From NCBI GenBank assembly GCA_002477505.1, contig DLQB01000137.1:785-7900 (forward strand): a stretch of DNA of 7,116 nucleotides. The letters run 5' to 3'. Shown here in pieces: positions 1 to 6,377 of the stretch (position 1 is the stretch's first letter; the number at the start of each line of letters is the position of its first letter). The position numbers and the translations under genes were made by a program. The notes under the pieces were generated by a model, which was not told where the DNA came from, did not search any database, and saw nothing but the letters and a program-made list of their open reading frames with translations. The DNA comes from Flavobacteriales bacterium UBA7443 (GTDB lineage: Bacteria; Bacteroidota; Bacteroidia; Flavobacteriales_D; Sanyastnellaceae).

Positions 1-369
1 CTTGCTTTGCTCTTCATGTTCGCCGCATTTGCGCTCATGAACAACACGATCCGGCTCACCATTTTCGCGCGTCGGTTTGTCATCAAAACAATGCAATTGG
101 TCGGCGCACATCCCCGAGCCATCCGATCGCCCTTCATCCGACAAGGCATTTTTTATGGCGTAATCTCCGGCGGCATCGCCTTTACGGCAATCAATGGCAT
201 CCTTTCCATGGTAACGTTCCAAAATGCCGCACTGCTCGAACCATTCAACCTCATCTACCTCGGTGCTTTGTTCCTGATTCTCACCTTCATCGGTGGGGTT
301 TTTGGTGGGGTTTCCACAGCTTTTGCCGTCAATCGATTCCTGCGAAGCCGATTGGACAGGTTGCACTAA
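1..369 (+). CDS. ftsX: Cell division protein FtsX, C-terminal part (5' end outside window)
   Basis: The reading frame is open from the first base to a TAA stop, giving 122 visible residues of a protein that is normally about 290-300 residues. FtsX is the membrane subunit of the FtsEX ABC-type complex, which in other bacteria controls septal peptidoglycan hydrolases. Visible features are a hydrophobic segment at the left edge, a basic loop carrying the family-typical stretch VGAHPRAIRSPFIRQG, then two more membrane segments (about residues 55-70 and 85-110) and a short basic tail (RFLRSRLDRLH). This is the usual end of the FtsX/MacB-type permease domain. The assignment is strengthened by the DUF3098 and uppP genes that follow immediately, a common Bacteroidota order. 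The start and the extracellular loop domain are not in the window, so a related permease cannot be fully excluded. Confidence 0.88.
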   Translation, partial: LALLFMFAAFALMNNTIRLTIFARRFVIKTMQLVGAHPRAIRSPFIRQGIFYGVISGGIAFTAINGILSMVTFQNAALLEPFNLIYLGALFLILTFIGGVFGGVSTAFAVNRFLRSRLDRLH

Positions 370-380
370 ATTTGTGCTTC

Positions 381-614
381 ATGAAAGACTCCACAGAAGG
401 ATCAACCGGATTTGCTTTTCAGAGATCAAACTACCAATGGCTCATTGCTGGCATTGGCCTGTTGATCGTCGGCTACATCCTCATGTCTGGCGGAGCCGCG
501 GAGGACCCGACTGCATTCAGTGAGGAGATTTTCAACTTCCGACGCATTACGCTCGCCCCGATTGTTGTGCTTGGTGGCTATGGCACCATTTTTTACGCCA
601 TTCTCAAGCGCTGA
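381..614 (+). CDS. DUF3098 family small membrane protein
   Basis: A 77-residue protein with two predicted membrane segments (about residues 19-35 and 57-74) joined by a conserved loop. I recognise the DUF3098 pattern: an aromatic/NY segment before helix 1, LMSGG at 34-38, DP at 42-43, then IFNFRRITLAP at 50-60 leading into helix 2. Its function is unknown. In Bacteroidota it is commonly found between ftsX and uppP, as here, which suggests an envelope or division role, but that is inference. I chose the ATG at 381 because it gives the usual family length; an in-frame TTG at 372 would add only three residues. The gene starts 11 bases after ftsX, and its stop TGA shares one base with the uppP ATG (TGATG), suggesting translational coupling. 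Confidence 0.87.
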   Translation: MKDSTEGSTGFAFQRSNYQWLIAGIGLLIVGYILMSGGAAEDPTAFSEEIFNFRRITLAPIVVLGGYGTIFYAILKR

Positions 615-1414
615 TGTCCCATTGGGAAGCCATCATCCTTGGCTTGATCCAGGGTTTGACCGAATTTTTGCCGGTGAGCAGTTCAGGCCACTTGGAATTG
701 GGTAAGTCCCTATTTGGTTTGGCCGAGGTGGACTTGACGTTTAGTATTTTGGTTCACGGCGCCACAGCCTGCAGCACATTGGTGGTGTTTCGCAAGGACA
801 TTGCTCAGCTCATAGCGGGTTCGTTTGCTTCGGAATCCGGTCGAGCCGAACCGGCACGAAAATATGTTTTTTGGCTCGCCATTTCCGTCATTCCCGCTGT
901 ATTGGTCGCGTTCACGTTGCGGCATGATCTGGAAGATTTCTTCATCAATCATCCCAATCGGGTAGGGTGGTCGTTGTGCGCAACAGCGCTCATTTTGTTT
1001 GCTTCCGAACGCGTAAAGCCAAAAAAACAAGACGTCTCCTTGAAAACCGGCTTGCTCATTGGCTGCGCGCAAGCGTTTGCGATCATTCCCGGCATCAGTC
1101 GATCTGGTTCCACCATCGGAGCAGCCATTGCCTTGGGAATCTCCCGGGAAGAGGCGGCGCGGTTCAGTTTTCTGATGGCCCTGCCGGTCATCTTCGGAGC
1201 GACCGCACTGGAGTTGATTGACCTTTACCAAGATGGCATTGGACAGGGAGCAGCGGTCAGTTGGCAGGCATACGCCTTGGGCGCAGCAGCGGCCTTCACG
1301 AGTGGGTGGGTGGCCTGCCAATGGATGATTCGGTTTGTCAAGCGCACCAAAATGCACACGTTTGCCGTTTACTGCTTGGTCGTCGGGCTATTGACCTCCT
1401 TCTTACTCGCTTGA
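614..1414 (+). CDS. uppP: Undecaprenyl-diphosphate phosphatase UppP (BacA)
   Basis: A 266-residue polytopic inner-membrane protein, normal length for the family. It dephosphorylates undecaprenyl diphosphate to undecaprenyl phosphate, recycling the lipid carrier for peptidoglycan and surface glycans; overexpression in other bacteria gives bacitracin resistance. Both signature regions are present. The first is the (E/Q)xxxE motif as QGLTE at 13-17, followed by FLPVSSSGH with His26 matching E. coli His30. The second is PGISRSGST at 159-167, with Arg163 matching E. coli Arg174. The SERVKPK stretch at 131-137 matches the conserved AECLKPK region of the E. coli enzyme. The catalytic set is therefore intact. 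The ATG overlaps the preceding stop by one base, and the next gene starts one base after this stop, so it sits in the middle of a tight operon. Confidence 0.96.
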   Translation: MSHWEAIILGLIQGLTEFLPVSSSGHLELGKSLFGLAEVDLTFSILVHGATACSTLVVFRKDIAQLIAGSFASESGRAEPARKYVFWLAISVIPAVLVAFTLRHDLEDFFINHPNRVGWSLCATALILFASERVKPKKQDVSLKTGLLIGCAQAFAIIPGISRSGSTIGAAIALGISREEAARFSFLMALPVIFGATALELIDLYQDGIGQGAAVSWQAYALGAAAAFTSGWVACQWMIRFVKRTKMHTFAVYCLVVGLLTSFLLA

Positions 1415-1415
1415 T

Positions 1416-1955
1416 ATGAATTTGAGAACCTTCTTTTTGTTCGCCCTCGGGGCCTCGGTTTGGACCGGATGTTCGAATGTAACTTTTGAAGAGCCGATGC
1501 CACAGAAACGGCGAAATCTGAAGGATTTCCCCAACAAATGGCAAGGCACCTGGTCCGATGATGAAAACCTGACGTTGGTCATCAACCCCACCTCATTTTA
1601 TGACGAAAACTCGCCAGCAGACTCCATGGTCGTTGGCACGGACGTGTTGCTTCGAAGGTTCCACGGTTACCTTGTGGTCAACCAAATGGGTGACAATGGC
1701 CAGTACCAAATCGTTCTTGCCCGCCGCTGGAAAGACGAGGTTAAGATTTACGCGTTCGAATCCAGTGAAGATGCTTTGGCGGTCTGGCAAGAAGTCTTGG
1801 GCGGATCTTTCGAGGCGCGTTCGGAAAACCCCCTGGAAAAAGAGACGTATATCTTGAAGCCTGACAATAATCTAGCCTTCCGTCAATTGCTAATGAAAGG
1901 CGGGGTGACTTTGTCCAATACTTTGACGCGAAGAAGTCCGAGCGATTTGGACTAG
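1416..1955 (+). CDS. Putative Bacteroidota lipoprotein, function unknown
   Basis: A 179-residue protein whose N-terminus looks like a lipoprotein signal: one basic residue (Arg4), a hydrophobic run at about 5-16, and Cys19 in the context VWTGC. Residue -3 is Trp rather than the usual Leu, so the lipobox is imperfect. The mature part begins SNVTFEEPMP, then NLKDFPNKWQGTW at 34-46. This 'F-E-x-P-x-P ... L-x-x-FP ... G-x-W/Y' pattern resembles small lipoproteins I associate with Bacteroidota. The rest is predicted to be mainly beta strand, with a closing YILKPDNNLAFRQLL segment at 145-159. I know of no function. The gene starts one base after the uppP stop, so it is probably co-transcribed with it. 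Its stop lies 3 bases from the convergent SOD stop, leaving no room for a terminator between them. Confidence 0.8.
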   Translation: MNLRTFFLFALGASVWTGCSNVTFEEPMPQKRRNLKDFPNKWQGTWSDDENLTLVINPTSFYDENSPADSMVVGTDVLLRRFHGYLVVNQMGDNGQYQIVLARRWKDEVKIYAFESSEDALAVWQEVLGGSFEARSENPLEKETYILKPDNNLAFRQLLMKGGVTLSNTLTRRSPSDLD

Positions 1956-1958
1956 CCC

Positions 1959-2696
1959 TTAAGTGCGGTCGTTCGCTGCTACGACATCCCAATTGATGCG
2001 TTCCATAAATGCCGCGATGTAGGCTTTCCGGTCATTCTGGTAATTCAAGTAGTAGGCGTGTTCCCACACATCGATGCCGAGCAGCGGCGTACCCGTGGAT
2101 TCTAGAATTCCCGCCATAAGCGGATTGTCTTGATCGGGGGTGCTTGTCACCCGTAACGCACCGCTCACATCGCGCATCAACCAAGCCCAGCCAGATCCAA
2201 AACGCGTCGCTGCTGCCGTTGCAAATTCCGTTTGAAATGCGTCCAGCGAGCCGAACGTGTCCATCAATTCATTTTTCAAATCTCCTTCCGGTGCAGTTGC
2301 GCCGCCCGGAGTCAGGGTTCGCCAATACAGGGTATGGTTGTAATGGCCCCCGCCATTGTTGCGCAACGCCGTATCCTCCGGTTTCAATGTTTGCAGCAGT
2401 TCAACCAACGACTGATTGTCCTTCACACCACCAGCGGCCAACAAAGCACGATTCAACTTGGTGACATAGCCGGCATGGTGTTTGCCGTAATGGATTTCCA
2501 TGGTAACCGGATCAATCGCAGGCGCTAACGCTGAGAAATCATACCCCAAAGGCTCCTGCTCGAACAAAAACGGGCGCGGCCTGCTGCCTTTCACCTTGGG
2601 CGCATCCGCAGTGTTCGTCCCGCAGCTCGCCAAAGGAGCGATCAATATTCCTGCACCTGCTGTTCCCGCCAATTTGATGAATGTCCGCTTTTTCAT
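1959..2696 (-). CDS. Superoxide dismutase, Mn-type, predicted exported lipoprotein
   Basis: A 245-residue Fe/Mn-family superoxide dismutase, converting superoxide to oxygen and hydrogen peroxide. All four metal ligands are visible: His69 (IHYGKHH), His121 (HYNHTLYW), Asp209 and His213 in the signature DVWEHAYY (209-216). Two positions favour manganese: Gly117, four residues before His121, and Gln189 in PDQDNPLM, matching E. coli MnSOD Gly77 and Gln146. Unlike cytosolic enzymes it has about 45 extra N-terminal residues: KKRTFIK, a hydrophobic run at 9-21, and a good lipobox LASC with Cys25. This predicts anchoring in an envelope membrane. The KR(T)FIK stretch resembles a twin-arginine signal but has Lys-Arg, so the export route is uncertain. 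The ATG at 2694-2696 puts the signal at the N-terminus; an in-frame upstream start near 2768 would bury it. It is transcribed divergently from the asmA-like gene. Confidence 0.95.
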   Translation of the reverse strand: MKKRTFIKLAGTAGAGILIAPLASCGTNTADAPKVKGSRPRPFLFEQEPLGYDFSALAPAIDPVTMEIHYGKHHAGYVTKLNRALLAAGGVKDNQSLVELLQTLKPEDTALRNNGGGHYNHTLYWRTLTPGGATAPEGDLKNELMDTFGSLDAFQTEFATAAATRFGSGWAWLMRDVSGALRVTSTPDQDNPLMAGILESTGTPLLGIDVWEHAYYLNYQNDRKAYIAAFMERINWDVVAANDRT

Positions 2697-2792
2697 ACCA
2701 CAAAGATGCGTCTTCCACGGCAATGTGTGCACATCCCGCACAATGCTTGTGCACGGAGCATCGTTCAAGTCTGTAGCTTCGAATGGCTGATC
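2697..2792. promoter_or_regulatory. Divergent intergenic region between the SOD and AsmA-like genes
   Basis: These 96 bases separate two head-to-head genes and must carry promoters for both unless one is read from further away. On the plus strand TAGCTTCG (2774-2781) is one base off the Bacteroidota -7 element TAnnTTTG, with a TTG at 2747-2749, but the spacing (24 bases) is long and the leader would be very short. On the minus strand CATCTTTG (2701-2708 reversed) is also one mismatch away but lies only 4 bases from the ATG. Neither is convincing, and no Shine-Dalgarno sequence is visible before either start. The centre holds a repeat and a dyad, listed separately. Role inferred from position. 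Confidence 0.5.
2721..2754. repeat. Repeated CAATG..TGTGCAC element with overlapping dyad (possible operator)
   Basis: The sequence CAATG-TGTGCAC at 2721-2732 recurs as CAATG-CT-TGTGCAC at 2741-2754, identical apart from two extra bases. The GTGCAC cores at 2727-2732 and 2749-2754 are each palindromic and lie 22 bases apart, about two helical turns. The first extends to the 8-base palindrome TGTGCACA (2726-2733). Between them, GCACAA-TGC-TTGTGC at 2738-2752 is a perfect 6-base inverted repeat with a 3-base centre. Two phased palindromic sites between divergent promoters would suit binding by a dimeric regulator. That function is inference; the repeats themselves are directly visible. Confidence 0.5.
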
Positions 2793-5150
2793 ATGCGAAA
2801 AATTAAATCTTTTGCCCTCCTTGTCTTCATTGCCCTTTCCCTGGCAATAGGAGGCAGCGCGTATTGGCTTTTCCAGAACGAAGACAAAGTAGAAGCGTCA
2901 ATTCTAAAGGCTTTGTCGGAACGCTTAAAAACCGATGGTCACATCGAATCCGTTCATCTTGACGTCTGGTCTTCATTTCCTCATGTGTCACTGGTGCTAT
3001 CAAATGTCCACGTATTGGGCTCAGCCAATCGCACCGACACCCTGGTCCGAGCCCAGGAGTTGGCCTTGGAATGCAATGCTTGGAAACTCCTCCAAGGCCA
3101 GTACCAATTGCAAGCGCTGCGCCTTGAGGGTGCGCACGTTCACCTGTTGCAAGGCCGCAACGGGCAATGGAATACCGACGTTTGGAAGTCCTCCGAAGAC
3201 TCCACAAAAACGGCGCTATTTGCCATCGACGAATTGGCGGTGTTGAACTCAACGGTGAAGGTTGGCAATCGCCAAATCGAAATTGCGGAAGCTTTCGCAT
3301 CCCTTGAATGGTCCAATTCGGCAATGATCGCATCCGGTTTTGGCCAAATGGACCGGTTCAATTCCCCAGAATGGAGCACTTCTTCTCCGCTCCGGTGGGA
3401 AGCGTCGTGCGAATATGACGCTGACATCAATCAGTTGAGTCTGTCCATGAAACAGGCCGAATGGATGGGAGCAAATTGGCAACTTGAATTGGCCTACGCC
3501 TCGACCGAATGGACGGCCACAGGTCAAACCGATCAACTCGCCATCAGCAAAGTGATCCCGGTCATTGATTTGCCGCGTCCATGGAACCGGTTGCAAACCG
3601 AAGCAAAAGCCGATGGCAATTGGTCGTGGGAAAGTGGGGTATTCAAGTCCAATTGGCACGTCGATACGGACCATTGGATCGTTCCTATTGCTGGCGAAGA
3701 AGGGTTCGACTTGAACCTCGATGCTGGCGGAAAAATTTGGTTGAAATACGAGAAGGGACAGTGGCGTGCGGACCTGCCGATGTTGGAAATCACCGCGCCG
3801 GGATTGGACTGGCAAGGAGAGGTCCGTGACTTTCTTCCGCAGCGGGGTTCTTTCGATACCGAAGGCTCCGGCAGCATTGATTGGGAGCGATGGATCGGCA
3901 TGCCGGAGCCCATTCAATGGACAGGCCAACGGCCCGGGTCCGGAACCCTGACCTGGAATGCGACCATCGGCCTCTCGGGCAGCGATGCCTGGACCGTAAG
4001 GGGAGATTGGCATGCGAACGCTTGGACGGGTGCATTCAACGGCACGCCGTGGGCATTTTCAGGCGAGGGTGAAATCGATAGCGAACAACGACTGGAAGCA
4101 ACTGGAACGGCTTCATGGGACGGGATTCCACTCACGGGCCAGGCAAAAATACTCCGGCCAATGGCTCAACTTCAGGAGGGAACTTCTCGGATAGAACTCT
4201 CCGTGGCGATGGATCACTGGGCATATGCTGCCGAAACCAATGCGACCGAGAATGCCATTGGCCTCGGTTCCTTGCGGTTGCCGGAAGGAACCGATTGGAC
4301 GGTTGAGGCCAAAATTGGTCATCTCCAATATGGGCTGTGGGCCATGGAAAATGTAACGGCCAATGGGCAATTGACTCCGAACCGTTGGAGTGTTGCACGT
4401 TTCTCTGCAAATACGTTGAGCGGAACGTTGAGCGGTGATGCTTCCATCGAATTTCAATCCCCTCAAAAGGCAGTCGTCATCGCACATCCCGCCCTCGCCG
4501 GCTGCGATTTGCATGAGCTCTTTTTCGCCTTCAATGATTTTGACCAGAAGACCTTGCGTGCAGAACACCTCACCGGAACGTTTGGGGCCACAGGCTCCGT
4601 TCAATTTCAGTGGCTCAACGATTTGACTTGGCAACCGCAAACGCTGGATGTTTTGGGAACCGCTTCGATTTCTGGCGGCACCTTGAAGAATCTCGAAGCC
4701 TTTGATGACATCGCCGATTACTTGAAAGAAAATCGGATGATGGCACCCCTCGTCGATCCCAATGACCTTCGAAGCCGGCTGAAATATGTCGAACTCGAAG
4801 ACCTCGAGTCCGCGGTCTACATTTCCAATGAATCTGTGCAATTGCCGCAAGTGGACATCCGATCCTCAGCTATGAATATTTCATTGGAAGGTTCATACGG
4901 ATTCAACGAATCGTTGGATTATACCCTTGGCTTTGCCATGCGTGATTTGAGGAATTCCCGCAATGACGAGTTCGGTCTTATTGAAGATGATGGCCTCGGA
5001 CAGCAGTTTTTCATTGCCATGAACGGAACGGTGAACGAACCGAGCTACCGCTGGGATCGTGATGCGCAAAAAAACCACCGGCGCGAAAACCTCCAACGCG
5101 AAAAAGAATTGCTCAAAACCCTATTCCGCCGGTCTTCGGACCAGCCCTAA
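2793..5150 (+). CDS. AsmA-like envelope protein, tryptophan-rich
   Basis: A 785-residue protein with an N-terminal basic stretch and a single hydrophobic segment (about residues 6-25). A long, mostly beta-rich extracytoplasmic region follows, so it is anchored in the inner membrane facing the periplasm. The N-terminal part (about 35-120) has the AsmA layout: helix after the anchor, then HIESVHLDVWSSFPHVSL and DTLVRAQELAL. The C-terminal part (about 600-740) carries the typical Bacteroidota AsmA-like pattern GTASISGGTLKNLEAF, LEDLESAVYISN and MNISLEGSYGFNESLDY. AsmA proteins are related to bridge-like lipid-transfer proteins and affect outer-membrane assembly and lipid transport. The last ~30 residues are highly charged. 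I count 35 tryptophans, 34 of them before residue 614. The ATG at 2793 places the membrane anchor at the start; a longer reading from 2706 adds 29 residues without sense. The next gene begins 10 bases downstream. Confidence 0.85.
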   Translation: MRKIKSFALLVFIALSLAIGGSAYWLFQNEDKVEASILKALSERLKTDGHIESVHLDVWSSFPHVSLVLSNVHVLGSANRTDTLVRAQELALECNAWKLLQGQYQLQALRLEGAHVHLLQGRNGQWNTDVWKSSEDSTKTALFAIDELAVLNSTVKVGNRQIEIAEAFASLEWSNSAMIASGFGQMDRFNSPEWSTSSPLRWEASCEYDADINQLSLSMKQAEWMGANWQLELAYASTEWTATGQTDQLAISKVIPVIDLPRPWNRLQTEAKADGNWSWESGVFKSNWHVDTDHWIVPIAGEEGFDLNLDAGGKIWLKYEKGQWRADLPMLEITAPGLDWQGEVRDFLPQRGSFDTEGSGSIDWERWIGMPEPIQWTGQRPGSGTLTWNATIGLSGSDAWTVRGDWHANAWTGAFNGTPWAFSGEGEIDSEQRLEATGTASWDGIPLTGQAKILRPMAQLQEGTSRIELSVAMDHWAYAAETNATENAIGLGSLRLPEGTDWTVEAKIGHLQYGLWAMENVTANGQLTPNRWSVARFSANTLSGTLSGDASIEFQSPQKAVVIAHPALAGCDLHELFFAFNDFDQKTLRAEHLTGTFGATGSVQFQWLNDLTWQPQTLDVLGTASISGGTLKNLEAFDDIADYLKENRMMAPLVDPNDLRSRLKYVELEDLESAVYISNESVQLPQVDIRSSAMNISLEGSYGFNESLDYTLGFAMRDLRNSRNDEFGLIEDDGLGQQFFIAMNGTVNEPSYRWDRDAQKNHRRENLQREKELLKTLFRRSSDQP
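4413..4435 (+). repeat. 12-base tandem repeat inside the AsmA-like gene
   Basis: ACGTTGAGCGGA at 4413-4424 is followed directly by ACGTTGAGCGG at 4425-4435, about 1.9 perfect copies. It is in frame and encodes TLSG-TLSG (residues 541-548). The repeat may simply reflect a beta-strand motif with identical codons, or a recent in-frame slippage duplication. Confidence 0.7.
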
Positions 5151-5160
5151 TTTTGCTCCC

Positions 5161-5667
5161 ATGAATTTTCAAGAGAAAGCCCTCGAGCACATCGAATTCG
5201 CCAAAGAAACGTTGTTGCAGCCGCCTGCTACTCCCGTAGCTTGGAAGCAACTACAAGATACGCTGCACCTGGCGCTGGAAGCGGTGACGCTTGCCGCGCA
5301 CCATCAACCCGACAAGCTGGTTGAAAAAATCGTTGTTCCCGAAATCCAAGACGATAGCGCGCCCGTCGTTAGCTTGGAGTCGACCAGCGCGGATTCGGGG
5401 CCCAGCATCGCTGAAGCGTTAAGTGAGCAGCGCATTGCCTCCATCCAGAGCACACTGAGCATCAATGATCGGGTGCGATTTGCGAGCGACTTGTTTGGAG
5501 GAGATGTGCCAAAGTTGCTCACTGTTTGTACTGAAATCGAAGCCGTAAATTCCTTTGAAGCCGCCGTTGAGCACGTGGAGCGGCATGCAACGGTTGAGCT
5601 AGACTGGGAAGATGAGGATGGCGCTGCCTTTGAGTTTTTACAGCGCCTACGCCGTTTATTTGCGTGA
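5161..5667 (+). CDS. Conserved hypothetical protein, Bacteroidota-type 'INDRxxFxxxLFGGD' family
   Basis: A 168-residue acidic, soluble protein with no signal peptide or membrane segment. The N-terminal ~55 residues are mostly helical. A low-complexity linker rich in Ser, Ala, Asp and Glu follows (about 58-88). A C-terminal region begins at about 97 with LSINDRVRFASDLFGGD (99-115), then a helix containing NSFEAAVEHVE, then LDWEDEDGAAFEFLQRLRRLF to the end. The 'IND-R-F-x-x-x-LF-x-GD' and 'W-x-E-x-x-x-A-x-x-F' pattern resembles the C-terminus of proteins of unknown function that I know from Bacteroidota; I cannot name a Pfam family. I chose the ATG at 5161, 10 bases after the asmA-like stop; the frame is open further upstream to 5059, but that would overlap the conserved gene before it. 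rsmI follows after 2 bases, so it is probably in the same operon. Confidence 0.75.
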   Translation: MNFQEKALEHIEFAKETLLQPPATPVAWKQLQDTLHLALEAVTLAAHHQPDKLVEKIVVPEIQDDSAPVVSLESTSADSGPSIAEALSEQRIASIQSTLSINDRVRFASDLFGGDVPKLLTVCTEIEAVNSFEAAVEHVERHATVELDWEDEDGAAFEFLQRLRRLFA

Positions 5668-5669
5668 TA

Positions 5670-6362
5670 ATGTCAGATTTTGAAATGCAACAGGGAGCGG
5701 TTTACCTCGTCCCAACACCCATCGGCAATTTGCTGGACTTCGCGCCCCGCGCCATAGAAACCTTGAAGCGGGTGGATTACATCTTGGCAGAGGACACGAG
5801 GACGACGGGCAAATTGGTGCGGCATTTTGGAATCGATACTCCATTGAAAGCCCACCACCAGCACAATGAACACCGCGGAATTCCCGGGTGGATCAGCGCT
5901 TTGCAAGCAGGACAAACCCTGGGTGTCTGCTCTGACGCAGGCACACCGGGCATTTCCGATCCGGCCTTCTTATTAGTGCGCGCCTGCGTCGAACATGACA
6001 TCCCGGTCATATGCCTGCCCGGGCCTTCCGCATTCGTGCCGGCGTTGGTCGTATCCGGTATCCCTTGTGATCGATTTGTCTTTGAAGGGTTTTTGCCCCA
6101 TAAAAAAGGCCGTCAAAAGCGCCTTTCAGCGCTGGCCAATGAAGAGCGAACGGTGGTTTTCTACGAGTCCCCCCATCGAATCATCAAACTCCTCGAAGAA
6201 ATCGGTGAACATTGCGGTTCCGAGCGTGCCATCTCCTGCTCGCGTGAGATTAGCAAACTGCACGAACAAACGTTGCGCGGTACTTCATCTGCGCTCATTG
6301 AACACTTCAAGGTGCATGAACCAAGAGGAGAGTTTGTCGTAATCGTCGCAGGTCAGAAGTAG
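5670..6362 (+). CDS. rsmI: 16S rRNA (cytidine-1402-2'-O)-methyltransferase RsmI
   Basis: A 230-residue SAM-dependent tetrapyrrole-methylase-fold enzyme that 2'-O-methylates C1402 in the decoding centre of 16S rRNA, together with RsmH-type N4 methylation. Family motifs appear in order: YLVPTPIGNL at 12-21, ILAEDTRTTGKLVRHFGI at 38-55, HQHNEH at 63-68, CSDAGTPGISDP at 87-98, CLPGPSA at 115-121, FEGFLPHKKGRQKRL at 138-152, FYESPHRI at 164-171 and GEFVVIVAG at 220-228. E. coli RsmI is 286 residues; this one lacks the extra C-terminal ~50 residues, as I expect for shorter homologues, so it is not obviously truncated. The ATG at 5670 lies 2 bases after the previous stop. A GTG at 5664 overlapping that stop would add only two residues, and an ATG at 5685 would remove five. 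It is convergent with radA, 15 bases apart. Confidence 0.96.
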   Translation: MSDFEMQQGAVYLVPTPIGNLLDFAPRAIETLKRVDYILAEDTRTTGKLVRHFGIDTPLKAHHQHNEHRGIPGWISALQAGQTLGVCSDAGTPGISDPAFLLVRACVEHDIPVICLPGPSAFVPALVVSGIPCDRFVFEGFLPHKKGRQKRLSALANEERTVVFYESPHRIIKLLEEIGEHCGSERAISCSREISKLHEQTLRGTSSALIEHFKVHEPRGEFVVIVAGQK

Positions 6363-6377
6363 CGCGGAAACCGCCAT

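Noticed and set aside
710..1357. 215-codon minus-strand open frame opposite uppP
   Set aside because: It is antisense to a gene with intact catalytic motifs, and its product shows no coherent domain or hydrophobic pattern.
2697..2768. Upstream extension of the SOD gene by 24 codons
   Set aside because: It would place non-conserved residues before the signal peptide and lipobox and would cover the intergenic repeats; the ATG at 2694-2696 gives a sensible lipoprotein start.
2701..2781. Specific Bacteroidota promoters (TTG / TAnnTTTG) for the divergent genes
   Set aside because: The best matches have a mismatch in the -7 box and wrong spacing, or lie too close to the start codons; I report only the intergenic region as a regulatory segment.
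2706..2792. Upstream extension of the AsmA-like gene by 29 codons
   Set aside because: The membrane anchor typical of the family begins right after the ATG at 2793, and the extension has no family-like sequence.
3249..4850. Long minus-strand open frames (about 250 codons each, at 3249-4013 and 4113-4850) opposite the AsmA-like gene
   Set aside because: They lie wholly inside a well-supported gene, and their translations are rich in Pro, Arg, Ser and Cys with no recognisable domain. The many TGG codons of the sense strand read as CCA on the other strand, which helps keep it open. They are shadows.
6363..6377. Small hairpin GCGG-AAA-CCGC (6364-6374) between rsmI and radA as a bidirectional terminator
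   Set aside because: The stem is only 4 base pairs and there is no U-tract on either side; it is too weak to call a terminator.
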